This document shows, piece after piece, positions 53,097-63,975 of a stretch of 64,000 nt of DNA. Below the pieces are notes generated by a model. The model was not told where the DNA came from. It did no database searches and was given only the letters and a program-made list of their open reading frames with translations. The stretch is from Geothrix oryzisoli. Its GTDB lineage: Bacteria > Acidobacteriota > Holophagae > Holophagales > Holophagaceae. How positions within the stretch are numbered: position 1 is the stretch's first letter; every line of letters starts with the position of its first letter. Made by a program: the position numbers and the translations under genes. Location: contig NZ_JAKZLB010000005.1 of assembly GCF_022808865.1 (NCBI RefSeq), forward strand, positions 124,001 to 188,000, written 5' to 3'.

Positions 53097-53957
53097 ATGC
53101 CGCGCCGATCCGCTCCCGACGATGCCCCCGCCTACAAGGGCTGGACCCGCCCGGGACCCGTCCCGCCGGGCGGCGTGGAGCTGGAACCCGGCGAGACCCT
53201 GGATGGCCTGTGCGGGCACTGGCGGATCTTCCAGCTGGCGAAAGGCAACCGCTTCAGCACGGATGACCTGGTGACGGCCTGGTACGGAACCACCTGGTGC
53301 CCGCGGGCGGGCCGCATCGCCGATCTGGGTTCGGGGATCGGCAGCGTGGCCCTCCTGACCGCCTGGCGCTGCCCCGGGGCCGTGGTCCATACGGTGGAGG
53401 CCCAGGAGCAGAGCCTGCGCCTGGCCCGGAAAAGCATCCGCTACAACGGCCAGGAAGGCCGGATCTTCCCGCGCCTGGGCGACCTCCGCGAGCCGGCCCT
53501 GTTCGAGGGGGACGCACCCTTCGACCTGGTGACGGGCACGCCCCCCTATTGGCCCGAAGGCCACCGCCTGCCGGCGGCGCACCCCCAGTCCGTACCCGCC
53601 CGCCTGGAGGTGCGCGGCAGCATCGCGGACTACGCGCAGACCGCCGCCCGGCTCCTGGCCCCCGGCGGGATCTTCGCATGTGTCTTTCCCAACGATCAGC
53701 GCGATCGCGCCCTGGCCGCGCTGGGCGACGCCGGCCTGCTCTGCCTCCACCGCCGCGAGATCGTCTTCAAGGCCGACGAGCCCTACGGCCTGGATGTCTT
53801 TGCCGCCGGGCGCCGCCAGGACTATCCGGAGGCTTTCGGGGCCAGGGCGCAGTGCCCGGAGGTCGAGTCGCCCATCCTCATCCGCCGCGCCGATGGCAGC
53901 GTGGACCCCGCCATCGCCCGGGTGAGGCTTGCCGTGGGGTTCCCGCCGGGGGTGTGA
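53097..53957 (+). CDS. TrmN6-like tRNA adenine methyltransferase
   Basis: This 286-residue class I methyltransferase is of the tRNA1(Val) m6A37 (YfiC/TrmN6) type. An N-terminal segment GNRFSTDDLVTAWYG precedes the SAM motif IADLGSGIGSVALL and the acidic VHTVEAQEQSLRLA. The catalytic loop reads GTPPYWPEG, with TPPY in place of the usual NPPY. It lacks the N-terminal Lys-rich part of E. coli TrmN6. The substrate is therefore uncertain. It is divergent from the rel gene. Confidence 0.72.
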   Translation: MPRRSAPDDAPAYKGWTRPGPVPPGGVELEPGETLDGLCGHWRIFQLAKGNRFSTDDLVTAWYGTTWCPRAGRIADLGSGIGSVALLTAWRCPGAVVHTVEAQEQSLRLARKSIRYNGQEGRIFPRLGDLREPALFEGDAPFDLVTGTPPYWPEGHRLPAAHPQSVPARLEVRGSIADYAQTAARLLAPGGIFACVFPNDQRDRALAALGDAGLLCLHRREIVFKADEPYGLDVFAAGRRQDYPEAFGARAQCPEVESPILIRRADGSVDPAIARVRLAVGFPPGV

Positions 53958-53967
53958 GCTGCGGGAA

Positions 53968-55425
53968 TCAGGTCTGCAGCGCCGCCAGCAACTCGTCCAG
54001 GGGGACGCTGGCGAAGGCGGTGGCCCGGTCACTCATGGCAAAGGGGAGGATGAGGTCGCGGCCGTGGAGGAGGGACCCGCAGCTGTAGACCACGTTGGGG
54101 ACATAGCCCTCCCTCCCGGAGCCCTCCGGCGACAGCAGGGGCTCGCGGAGGCGGCCGAGGACCTTCGTCGGATCGTGCAGGTCCAGTAGGGCGGCCCCGA
54201 TGCAGTACTTCCGCATGGGCCCGACGCCGTGGGTCAGCACCAGCCAGCCGGCCTCGGTCTCGATCGGCGATCCGCAGTTCCCGATCTTCACGGACTCCCA
54301 CATCTCGGTCGGACGGAGCAGGACGGTCGAATCGCTCCAGTGGTGGGGGTTATCCGAGAACATGATGAAGAGATTCTCGTCATCCTGGCGGGAAAGCATC
54401 GCGTAGTTGCCGTCGATCCGCCGGGGGAAGAGGGCCATGCCCTTGTTCTGCACCGCCGTGCCATTGAGGGTGAGGATGCGGAAGTGGAGGAAGTCCTTGG
54501 TCTCGATGAGCTGGGGCAGGATGGCGTGCCCGTTGTAGGCGGTATAGGTGGCGTAGTACATCACCGATCCGTCCTCCTCGACGAAGCGGACGAACCGCGC
54601 ATCCTCGATGCCGTGGCTCTCGTTCGTCGATACGGGGAAGATGATCCGCTCGCTCATGGCGAGCTTGGCGGAGAAGTGAAGCTCGTAGTTGGAGTCGGCC
54701 AGCCACTGGATGCAGCGGAGGGTGTTGCTGAGGTCCTGGGTGAGGGGCCGGGTTTCGCGCCGGATCCGGAGGACGCAGCGGTTCAGGTCGCTCCGGGTGA
54801 AGGTCTCTCCGAGGGCATCCATCACCATGGACGCATGCCCATTCTCGAAGCCCATCTCGTGCAGCTTGACGATGAACGGCAGCTTCTTGTAGCTGGGATT
54901 GGGGTTGAGGTCCGGCAGCGCCACGAAGGGCGAGATGGGGTCCAGGTGGAGGCCGCCATCCCTGTCGACGAGTCCGGTCCGGAACTCGATGGAGGAGATG
55001 TGCCCCTCGCCCGTGGCCCGCAGGCTCAGGATGAACCGCAAGGCGCCCTCGGGTACGCCCTCCTGGTCGGGATGCGGGACGATCGAGGGGTTGAAGAGGG
55101 CCGCGGATTCGAGTGCGTACTCCCCGGAGAACAGGGCGCCGATGAGGAGTTTGCGGGCGTGGGTGAGGGGGCGGTGCGTGAAGATGTGGGGCAGTACCCG
55201 GTCGAAGTTCGCCAGCAGGGGCGTCTCGATGTCGAGGTGCCGGGAGGCGAACTCGCCCAGCATGGAGTCCAGCTCGCCCGCGGCCTCGGTCTCGCTCAGC
55301 GCGAGGGCACGGCCGAGGATGGTGGTGATGCGGTGGGCGCTGGAGGGCACGAAGGGGCGGATGATGACCCGGGCGCTCTCGGGGACGAGCGTGACATCGT
55401 GGCGGCGGAGCGGGATGGTCGTCAT
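53968..55425 (-). CDS. Glycoside hydrolase family 130 (mannoside phosphorylase-type) protein
   Basis: This 485-residue protein resembles GH130 enzymes, five-bladed beta-propellers that phosphorolyse or hydrolyse beta-mannosides. Recognisable parts are the N-terminal helical region, SSIEFRTGLVDRDGGLHL, NESHGIEDARFVRF, YTAYNGHAILPQLIET, FPRRIDGNYAMLSRQD and SPIETEAGWLVLTHGVGP. It has no signal peptide and should act in the cytoplasm. It overlaps the stop of the glycosyltransferase fusion gene by 4 bases. GH130 genes linked to a GT4 gene recur in other bacteria, but the glycan is unknown. Confidence 0.8.
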   Translation of the reverse strand: MTTIPLRRHDVTLVPESARVIIRPFVPSSAHRITTILGRALALSETEAAGELDSMLGEFASRHLDIETPLLANFDRVLPHIFTHRPLTHARKLLIGALFSGEYALESAALFNPSIVPHPDQEGVPEGALRFILSLRATGEGHISSIEFRTGLVDRDGGLHLDPISPFVALPDLNPNPSYKKLPFIVKLHEMGFENGHASMVMDALGETFTRSDLNRCVLRIRRETRPLTQDLSNTLRCIQWLADSNYELHFSAKLAMSERIIFPVSTNESHGIEDARFVRFVEEDGSVMYYATYTAYNGHAILPQLIETKDFLHFRILTLNGTAVQNKGMALFPRRIDGNYAMLSRQDDENLFIMFSDNPHHWSDSTVLLRPTEMWESVKIGNCGSPIETEAGWLVLTHGVGPMRKYCIGAALLDLHDPTKVLGRLREPLLSPEGSGREGYVPNVVYSCGSLLHGRDLILPFAMSDRATAFASVPLDELLAALQT

Positions 55426-57704
55426 GGGGCGGGAGTCGGGGCAGGTGCGATGGCATGGGCAGCGAGGTTCATCTCGGCAAGGGACAGGTGGAAGGCCAGG
55501 GTGGATTCCGCGCCCTGGTTCTCGCTGACCCGATCCGTATGCAGCCCGTCACTGCAGCCTCCGCTGTTGGAATCGTACAGAGGCAGGCCGAGGTCGTTGC
55601 GGCCCAGGAACCACTCGAAGGCCCGCTTCGCCTCCCGCAACCACTGATCATCCCGGGTGGCCCGGAAGGCCGCGAGGCAGGCGGAGACCATGGATTGCGC
55701 CTCCACCGGCTGCTGGTCGAAATAGGCGCGGGCGCCTCCCCTGACATAGAAACCATTGCTTCCAATGGGGCGGAAGTGCCCCTCCTGGGTCTTCTGCACC
55801 GAGATCAGCCAGCCCAGCGACTTGAGCGCGATGTCCAGGGCTTCGGGGTGGGCCATTCTCTGGCCGCTGAGAATCAGGGCCTGGCAGAGTCGGGCGTTGT
55901 CGTAGGTGGCGCTCGATTCGAACCAGGGCCAATCCTCGGTGGCGCAGTCCTTCCAAAGGCCGATGAGCCTGGCCGTCAGGGTTTCTCGGAGAGCCAAGGC
56001 CTGGGCGTGGTCCGGGAAGGTGCGGAGGTACTCATGGATGCCCAGCAGCGTGAAGGCCCAGGCGCGGGGGGACGTGAAGGATTCGAGCACGGGCAGGCCA
56101 CGCTCGAAGAGCTGGGCCGAAAGCCGCCGGTGGCCGGGGTTGCGCGAGCGCCCCGAGCCGGTGCCCGCAGCCCAGAGAGCGCGCGCGTGGCTGTCCTCGC
56201 TGCCGGCTTCCTCCAGCCATTGCCGGCCGTGGCTCATGAAGTTCCGGAAGCGGCCCGTTCCGGGGTTCAGGGCCGCCGCCAGGAAGGCAAGGTAGCTTGT
56301 GGCCAGGCGGTCGATGCCCTCCATCGGCGGGCGGCCGCCAAGTTCATCCAGGAGGTTGCACAGGATGAAGGCCCTCGCGTTGTCGTCGGTACAGTAGCCT
56401 TCGTGGAAATTCGGCACGTTGAAGGTGGCATGCTGGAGGATGCCGGTGCCGTCGCTCATGCGTACGAGGTGATCGAGCCGGAGCGGGGGCAGGTCGTAGG
56501 GCCGGCTGGCGAGGGTCCACCCGGCGAAGGCCGATCGGGGCACCGCCCTCCGTTCCGTGCGGGCGCGCTGGAAGGATTCGATGAAGCGCTGCGCCACGGC
56601 GGGCCAGATCATCGCGCGCCCGAGCTGATAGGCCTCATCCCGCGTCGCCTTCAGGCGGCCCGGGTCGTCGAGGAAGGCGCACACGCCCTCGGCAATGGCG
56701 TGCGGATCCCGGAAGGGCACGAGGATGCCGCGGCCCTCGGCAAGCAGCTCCTGCGCGTGCCAGTAGGGCGTGGAGACCACGGCCTTGCCTGCGCCGAAGA
56801 CATAGGCGAGGGTGCCTGACGTGATCTGGGCCTCGTTGAGGTAGGGCGTGAGGTAGATGTCCGTCGCGCCGATGAACTCCTTGAGATCCTCCAGGGACAC
56901 GAAGCGATTGTAGAAGATCACGTGTTCCTTGACGCCGCGGTCCTCGGCCAGCCTCTCCAGGCTGAGCCGGTAGCTTTCGCCTTCCCGGGCGACCAGATGG
57001 GGATGGGTGGCGCCCAGCACGAGGTAGACCACATTCGGATGGCGCTTCACGATCTCAGGCAGGGCCTCGATGGCATGCTCGATGCCTTTCCCCGGCCCGA
57101 GCAGGCCGAAGGTGAGCAGCACCTTGCGCCCTTCCACGCCGAGCTGCGCCTTGTAGAAGCTGGAGTCGATGAAGGGCATGTCCGGGATGCCATGGGGGAT
57201 GATGTCCACCTTGGTCAGCGGAACCGCGTAGGTGTCCCGCAGGATCTCCGCGCCCCTGCGGGCCATGACCACCAGGCGGTCGCTGCGGAGGATCAGCTCC
57301 TCCATCACCCTGCGCTGCGTCGCGTTCGGCTCGCGGAGGACCGTGTGGAGCGTGGTCACCACCGGCATCCGGACTTCCTTGAGCAAGGCCAGGAGATGGC
57401 TGCCGGCCCCTCCGCCGTAGATGCCGAATTCGTGCTGGACGCAGAGGACGTCCGTGTTGTTGAAGTTCAGGAAATCCGCGGCGCGGCGATAGGAATCGAG
57501 CTCCTTCTCGTCCAGCTCGAAGCGGACGCGGGCGGGGTAGTCGTAGGCGTCCATGCGGTCATTCACCGCTCCGGCGAAGCACTGCGACGAGGGCGCCGCG
57601 AGGGCCACCGCCTCGCAGAGGTCGTGCGTGAACGTGGCGATCCCGCAGAGCCGCGGCAGATAGCCGCCCAGAAAGGCGATGCGGTTCGGCAGGGCGGAGT
57701 CCAT
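55422..57704 (-). CDS. GT4 glycosyltransferase fused to a C-terminal alpha/alpha-toroid domain
   Basis: This 760-residue fusion starts with a GT4-type N-domain, IAFLGGYLPRLCGIATFTHD, and a C-terminal nucleotide-sugar domain: LLTFGLLGPGKGIEHAIEAL, then TDIYLTPYLNEAQITSGTL and YVFGAGKAVVSTPYW. Residues from about 400 form a helical-repeat domain (HEGYCTDDNARAFILCNLL, EDSHARALWAAGTG, GGCSDGLHTDRVSENQGAES) resembling toroid glycosidases or epimerases. It probably transfers a mannose-type sugar and recognises its product. GGGAGA precedes the ATG. It is translationally coupled to the GH130 gene, so synthesis and degradation of one glycan may be coordinated. Confidence 0.82.
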   Translation of the reverse strand: MDSALPNRIAFLGGYLPRLCGIATFTHDLCEAVALAAPSSQCFAGAVNDRMDAYDYPARVRFELDEKELDSYRRAADFLNFNNTDVLCVQHEFGIYGGGAGSHLLALLKEVRMPVVTTLHTVLREPNATQRRVMEELILRSDRLVVMARRGAEILRDTYAVPLTKVDIIPHGIPDMPFIDSSFYKAQLGVEGRKVLLTFGLLGPGKGIEHAIEALPEIVKRHPNVVYLVLGATHPHLVAREGESYRLSLERLAEDRGVKEHVIFYNRFVSLEDLKEFIGATDIYLTPYLNEAQITSGTLAYVFGAGKAVVSTPYWHAQELLAEGRGILVPFRDPHAIAEGVCAFLDDPGRLKATRDEAYQLGRAMIWPAVAQRFIESFQRARTERRAVPRSAFAGWTLASRPYDLPPLRLDHLVRMSDGTGILQHATFNVPNFHEGYCTDDNARAFILCNLLDELGGRPPMEGIDRLATSYLAFLAAALNPGTGRFRNFMSHGRQWLEEAGSEDSHARALWAAGTGSGRSRNPGHRRLSAQLFERGLPVLESFTSPRAWAFTLLGIHEYLRTFPDHAQALALRETLTARLIGLWKDCATEDWPWFESSATYDNARLCQALILSGQRMAHPEALDIALKSLGWLISVQKTQEGHFRPIGSNGFYVRGGARAYFDQQPVEAQSMVSACLAAFRATRDDQWLREAKRAFEWFLGRNDLGLPLYDSNSGGCSDGLHTDRVSENQGAESTLAFHLSLAEMNLAAHAIAPAPTPAP

Positions 57705-57796
57705 CTAGCTGTCTCCCTCATTCGCTGCAACACGTCACAGCGCGCCCAGTTGTACTGGACTGAGGTTACCACCCCTTGGCGAGGCCTGGTCTGAGG

Positions 57797-57820
57797 GCCG
57801 GGGGAATCCGTGCCCCCGGC
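57797..57820 (-). terminator. Hairpin after the M28 peptidase gene
   Basis: GCCGGGGG and CCCCCGGC form a perfect 8-bp stem with an 8-base loop, 10 bases past the M28 stop on the minus strand. There is no T run. Confidence 0.5.
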
Positions 57821-57829
57821 TCCGGGCCG

Positions 57830-59188
57830 CTACTGGAACTTCACGTCCGACTGCGCCAGCGCGAAGGCGAACGAGGCCAGGGCGGCGGCGTTGAAGGCGA
57901 GGTCGTCCTTGTCCACTTTGTCGAACGTGTCGGCCTGGGTGTGGTGGATGTCGAAGTAGTGGGTGGCGGCGTGGCCCACGCCGATGCCCGGAACGCCTTC
58001 GGCCACCATGGGGCTCACATCCGCACCGGATCCGCCGAGCCGCACATCGATGGACCCGAAGGGTTCGAGGCTCGAGGCCAGACCCTTCAACGAGGCCAGG
58101 GCGGCGGTCCTGGCCTCCGGCGTGGCCTTGCGGAGGTCGAGGCCGAAGGACTTGATGCGCTCGCTGCCGGAATCGGATTCGAACGCGGCCACGATGTTCC
58201 CCAGCTCGGCGCGGTGGGCATCCCGGTAGGCGAGGCCGCCGCGCAGGCCGTTCTCCTCATTGGTCCAGAGCACCACGCGGAGGGTGCGGCGGGGCTTCAG
58301 ACCCAGAGCCTGGATGAGGCGTGCCGCCTCCAGGACGGTGACGGTGCCCGCGCCATCGTCCTGGGCGCCCTGGCCCACATCCCAGCTGTCCAGGTGGCCG
58401 CTGAGGATGACCACCTCCTCAGGTTTTTCCGTACCCCGGATCTCGCCCACCACGTTGGCCGAGGGGACATCGGGGAGCGTCTGCGCGCCCATCTCGAGGT
58501 GGACCCGCACCTGCTCGCCGCGATCCTGCATGCGCCGCATCTGGGTGGAGGCCTCCAGGGTCACCGAGGCGGTGGGGATCTTGGGGTAGGCGGGGTCGTA
58601 GCCCATGACGCCGGTGTGGGGCGTGTCCAGGCTCACGGGCCCCACGGAGCGCACCAGGGCGGCCACCGCGCCGTACTTCGCCGCCTTCGCCGCCCCGTCG
58701 TGGCGGTAGACCACCGTGTGGCCGTAGCCCTGGAAGGGCACGTCGAAGAGGACGATCTTCCCCTTCACGGCCCCGCCGAGCTTGTCGAGCTCGTCGAAGG
58801 AACCCACCACCACCACGTCGGCGGTGAGGCCGCCCTCGGGCGTGCCCACGCTGCCGCCCAGGCCCAGGATGTTCAGGCGATGGGGGGTGGGCAGGAGCAT
58901 CTCGGCGGATTCCCGGCCGCGCACCCAGTGGGGCACCATGGCCGGCTCGAGGTGGACGTTGGCGAATCCGGCCGCCTTCATCCGCGCCTGCGCCCAGGCG
59001 ATGGCCTGGTCCAGCTGCGGCGAGCCGCTGAGGCGAGGCCCGATGCGGTCGCAGAGCCAGGCGAGGTCCGTGTAGGCGCCGTGCGTGCGGAAGGCCTCGC
59101 TCCGCAGGCGCTCAGCGGGCTTCTGGGAGCCCTGGGCGCCGAGGGTGAGGGAAACCAGGAGGAGGGGAAGGCAGCGGAGAGGAGTCAT
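57830..59188 (-). CDS. Secreted M28 metallopeptidase with PA domain (carboxypeptidase Q-like)
   Basis: This 452-residue co-catalytic zinc exopeptidase is close to plasma glutamate carboxypeptidase (CPQ). A signal peptide (LRCLPLLLVSLTLGAQG) leads to a PA domain insert (about 110-230). The metal ligands lie in ILSGHLDSWDVGQGAQDD, LWTNEENGLRGG, FESDSGSERI and the final HHTQADTFDKV. It should release N-terminal residues from small peptides outside the cytoplasm. It is the last of three secreted-protein genes in this minus-strand run (59.7-57.8 kb). Confidence 0.88.
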   Translation of the reverse strand: MTPLRCLPLLLVSLTLGAQGSQKPAERLRSEAFRTHGAYTDLAWLCDRIGPRLSGSPQLDQAIAWAQARMKAAGFANVHLEPAMVPHWVRGRESAEMLLPTPHRLNILGLGGSVGTPEGGLTADVVVVGSFDELDKLGGAVKGKIVLFDVPFQGYGHTVVYRHDGAAKAAKYGAVAALVRSVGPVSLDTPHTGVMGYDPAYPKIPTASVTLEASTQMRRMQDRGEQVRVHLEMGAQTLPDVPSANVVGEIRGTEKPEEVVILSGHLDSWDVGQGAQDDGAGTVTVLEAARLIQALGLKPRRTLRVVLWTNEENGLRGGLAYRDAHRAELGNIVAAFESDSGSERIKSFGLDLRKATPEARTAALASLKGLASSLEPFGSIDVRLGGSGADVSPMVAEGVPGIGVGHAATHYFDIHHTQADTFDKVDKDDLAFNAAALASFAFALAQSDVKFQ

Positions 59189-59217
59189 GCCTCATCTTAC
59201 TTGGCAATTCCCCTGAT

Positions 59218-59685
59218 TCATGGCTTTTTTGCCAGGGCCTCGATCTGGGCCTTGACGGCCTTCATCAGGTCGTTGGGGATCGGCACGCTCAGGTTGTACT
59301 GCCGGATCCGCCAGCCGCCTGGCTCCCGGGTGAGCACCCCGGTGCCCCGGGCCGGGCCCAGGTTCGGCGTCTCCAGATCCTCGTCGAACCAGGCTGTCCG
59401 GCCGTCCCGCGCCAGGGTGATGGCCCGGCGCCTGGCTTTGAACGTCCAGGCCCGGCCGCGCTGGAAGATGGGATGGGCCCAGGCTTGGAACGAAGTCTTG
59501 GTCCAGCGCTCGGTCGGGTCCGTGCCCAGGAACACCGCGTCTTCTGCCAGCAGGCCGAAGTAGCGTCCCTCGTCCGCCTGCGCCGCCGCGAGGTGCCAGC
59601 CATCCAGCACAGCGGCGATGGCCTGCTCGGCCGGAGCCTGGGCGGCGAGGGTGAGGGTGGCGCAGAAAAGCAGGGCGGGGCGCAT
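59218..59685 (-). CDS. Secreted NTF2/SnoaL-like small protein
   Basis: This 155-residue protein has a signal peptide (LLFCATLTLAAQAPA) and the cone-shaped NTF2-like fold of the SnoaL_3/DUF4440 kind. Matching segments are VLDGWHLAAAQADEGRYFGL, AVFLGTDPTERW and GVLTREPGGWRIRQYNLSVP. Such proteins bind small molecules or serve as enzyme accessory domains, and no activity can be inferred here. GGAG lies before the ATG. It sits between a metalloprotease and an M28 peptidase gene with short gaps. Confidence 0.72.
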   Translation of the reverse strand: MRPALLFCATLTLAAQAPAEQAIAAVLDGWHLAAAQADEGRYFGLLAEDAVFLGTDPTERWTKTSFQAWAHPIFQRGRAWTFKARRRAITLARDGRTAWFDEDLETPNLGPARGTGVLTREPGGWRIRQYNLSVPIPNDLMKAVKAQIEALAKKP

Positions 59686-59711
59686 GGGGGGCTCCTGTCG
59701 ACAGCCGGGTC

Positions 59712-61208
59712 TCAGCGGCGCCGGAGGCTGACCCGCACACGCAGGCGCCCGCTGGCGTCGGTCTCCAGGACCTCCCAGGACAGCGGCCCGCTGCGGCCCT
59801 TGGGGTTTTCGCCGGGACCCAGGTTGAAGGCGGCGTCATCCAGTTCCCAGCGCCGGCAGGGGAAGCGGGGCTTGGGTGGCTCGGGGCTGCCGGGATGGGC
59901 GTCCACCACGCGCACGGGGCCCCGCGGATCGCCAGCGCTCAACAGCGAAGGATCGATGGTGGCCACGATCAGGCCCTCGTAGCCGGGTCCGAAGCGGCCC
60001 CCCACGCGGCCCCGCTCGAAGCCCCAGGGCCGGCGCACTTCCAGGCTGAAGAAGCGGCCCTTCTTCCGGGGATCCGGCAGGGTCACCCACTGCGGATCGG
60101 CGCCCGGAGCGCGGGAGGCGGGTGCGATCCAGCCCTCCCAGGCGCGGCCCTTCACGGCATGGCGCGTCATCAGGGAACGGAAGTACCCCCGGTACCAGAG
60201 CTCGGACCGCACCCAGGCGGTGGGGTGGGAGGGGCTGTAGCCGGTGTCCTCCACCCAGGGGCCCTCTTCGGGGTGGGAGCGGTCCCAGCCGCGGTACTGG
60301 CCTGCGTCCATGAGGTCCCAGATGCCAGCCGTCAGGGGATCGTCGCAACCCAGGTAGAGGTCATCCACCCGGTGCTCGCCCATGGCATGGAAGGCTTCGT
60401 GGACGATGTTCCCGAGGGGGACCTCCTCGGTCATGAAGATCAGCGGCCACCGGCGGGCCCGGTTCCAGGGCAGGGGCAGCAGCAGGCTCACGGCCTTGAG
60501 GTCGGCGTCATCGGCGGTCAGCGACTGGGGCTTGCCGGGCGTGATGATCCAGAGGTGGTCCGGCTTGCCGTCGGGCCGGAGCGCGCCGGTGCGGTTGTCG
60601 ATGCGGTCGCAGTCGCCAAGGTCCTCGCCCTGCAGGCGCTCCACCACCCATCCGGCCATGTCCATCTTGCGGGCATCGGTCCGCGGGGCAGGAAAATCGG
60701 CGCTCCGGAGCTTGAGGAAGCGGCCTTCGACGAGGGACACGACCCCCTTGCTCACTTCGTACAGGTAGTTGGCTGCGCTGGCCACGCCGGGCCGGCGGGA
60801 GAAGATCAGTTCCCGCAGGGCGCCGTCCGGCAGCTTGGAGGGCTCGTCGGTGAAGTCGAGGCGGACCAGGAAGACCGCTTCCTTCCGGTGTCGGGGCTCC
60901 GGGCTGAGGGTGATGTCGCCGCGCCATTCGGAGGCCGGCACCAGGTCGCGGCGCCAGCCGTCCTTCTCCACCGCCAGGACGGTGTCCTCCGGCGCCAGGT
61001 CCAGCTGGAAGCGCCCCTCCCCATCGGTCACGGCCAGCGGTGGATCCGCGGCAGGGGACACCCGGGGCTGCCGGTCGGGGTAGACACGGACACCTGCCAG
61101 GCCCCGGTGGCCATCCGTGACGCGGCCCTCCATGGCAGAGGCCGGCGAGGCGAGGGCGGCCAGGAGGCTGAGAGCCGCTCCAAAACCGCGGCTGGAACGA
61201 CGCGTCAT
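59712..61208 (-). CDS. Secreted M6-like metalloprotease with carboxypeptidase-regulatory-like domain
   Basis: This 498-residue protein has a signal peptide (AALSLLAALASPASAM). An Ig-like regulatory domain follows (GRVTDGHRGLAGVRVYPDRQ, then TDGEGRFQLDLAPEDTVLAV). The catalytic region VFLVRLDFTDEPSKLPDGAL leads to the zinc motif VHEAFHAMGEHRVDDLYLG (His270, Glu271, His274). This is near the M6 pattern HExxHxxGxxDLYD but has an extra residue pair before DLY. A DAGQYRGW/GYSP segment follows. It probably acts outside the cytoplasm on proteins. It overlaps the receiver-domain gene by 4 bases. Confidence 0.68.
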   Translation of the reverse strand: MTRRSSRGFGAALSLLAALASPASAMEGRVTDGHRGLAGVRVYPDRQPRVSPAADPPLAVTDGEGRFQLDLAPEDTVLAVEKDGWRRDLVPASEWRGDITLSPEPRHRKEAVFLVRLDFTDEPSKLPDGALRELIFSRRPGVASAANYLYEVSKGVVSLVEGRFLKLRSADFPAPRTDARKMDMAGWVVERLQGEDLGDCDRIDNRTGALRPDGKPDHLWIITPGKPQSLTADDADLKAVSLLLPLPWNRARRWPLIFMTEEVPLGNIVHEAFHAMGEHRVDDLYLGCDDPLTAGIWDLMDAGQYRGWDRSHPEEGPWVEDTGYSPSHPTAWVRSELWYRGYFRSLMTRHAVKGRAWEGWIAPASRAPGADPQWVTLPDPRKKGRFFSLEVRRPWGFERGRVGGRFGPGYEGLIVATIDPSLLSAGDPRGPVRVVDAHPGSPEPPKPRFPCRRWELDDAAFNLGPGENPKGRSGPLSWEVLETDASGRLRVRVSLRRR

Positions 61209-62020
61209 GCCTGCCCGACGAGTTTCTGCAGCTGGGCCAGCCGGGCCAGCAGGGCCAGGCGGCGGCGGGTCTCCGTCGCCACCAGCGGCTTCTCCAGCGC
61301 ATCGGCCACGGGTTCGCGCAAGCGTGACCAGGTTTCCAGCTCACCGGGTTCATGCAGCAGGAGGATCGGCATGCTCTTCAGCTCTTCGGACTGGTGCAGG
61401 GTCACGACCAGGTTCTGGGCGCCGCCTTCAGAGAGGTCCGTGTCGAGCACCAGCAGGTCGGGGCGGTGGGCGAGGATCTGGGCCCGGGCCCGGCTTTCGC
61501 TCTGGGCCTCGAGGTACATCGCCTGGTCCTTGCCGAAGTGGTTCTGGACCTGGGTGAGCACCAGCGCGCTGGCGGAGGCCACCAGCACCTTGGGACGGGC
61601 CGTCGGCAGCGAGCCTGTGCGGAGCGACAGGGCCCGGATGCGGAGGTGGGTCTGCACGCGCACCTGGAGCAGCAGCGTGTTGGCAGGCTTGCGGATGAAA
61701 TCGTCAGCGCCGGCGGCGTAGCTGCGGTCCTTGGCGTCCCGGCTCAGGGCCGTCAGCACCAGGATGGGGATGTCCGCCAAAGCGGGATCGGATTTGATGG
61801 CCTCGCAGGTCTTGAACCCATCCAGGGAGGGCATGACCACATCCATGATGAGCATGTCGGGGCGCGGGCCGCTGCCCTTGAGGCGTCCCAGGGCCTCTTC
61901 GCCGTTCGCCGCCACCATGAGGTGGTGCCCCAGCGGCTGGAGCTGCGCCTCCAACAGGCGTCGCTGCAGGGCATTGTCCTCCACCATCAGGATGGTCATG
62001 GGAGACGCGAACTGGGACAA
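61205..62020 (-). CDS. Double receiver-domain response regulator (second domain degenerate)
   Basis: This 271-residue protein has two receiver domains and no effector. The first (about 8-130) is intact: acidic pair MVEDN, phosphoacceptor Asp in LIMDVVMPSLDGF, Thr in LVLTALS and Lys in FIRKPAN. The second (about 145-265) keeps an Asp (LVLDTDLSEGG) and Lys (EKPLV) but lacks the acidic pair and the Thr, so it is probably not phosphorylated. It starts at TTG 62020 with a perfect AAGGAG 5 bases upstream. It is coupled to the M6-like protease gene, so it may help control secreted enzymes. A separate kinase must exist. Confidence 0.82.
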   Translation of the reverse strand: MSQFASPMTILMVEDNALQRRLLEAQLQPLGHHLMVAANGEEALGRLKGSGPRPDMLIMDVVMPSLDGFKTCEAIKSDPALADIPILVLTALSRDAKDRSYAAGADDFIRKPANTLLLQVRVQTHLRIRALSLRTGSLPTARPKVLVASASALVLTQVQNHFGKDQAMYLEAQSESRARAQILAHRPDLLVLDTDLSEGGAQNLVVTLHQSEELKSMPILLLHEPGELETWSRLREPVADALEKPLVATETRRRLALLARLAQLQKLVGQA

Positions 62021-62108
62021 GCGAACTCCTTAGCTCTCGTATATCGAGGGTATAGGCCTCATCGGCCCCGATCAACCACAGGATGAGCCCCGAGTAGGTA
62101 AAACCCCG

Positions 62109-62137
62109 CAGACAGCAAGGGTTTCCAACAGTACAAT
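62109..62137 (+). promoter_or_regulatory. Candidate lepA promoter
   Basis: CAGACA (62109-62114) and TACAAT (62132-62137) are 17 bases apart, a weak -35 and good -10. They lie about 20 bases before the lepA start, so transcription would begin close to the ribosome-binding site. Confidence 0.45.
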
Positions 62138-62157
62138 GACCAGTTCGAGGTTCCTCA

Positions 62158-63975
<1,818 letters not shown>

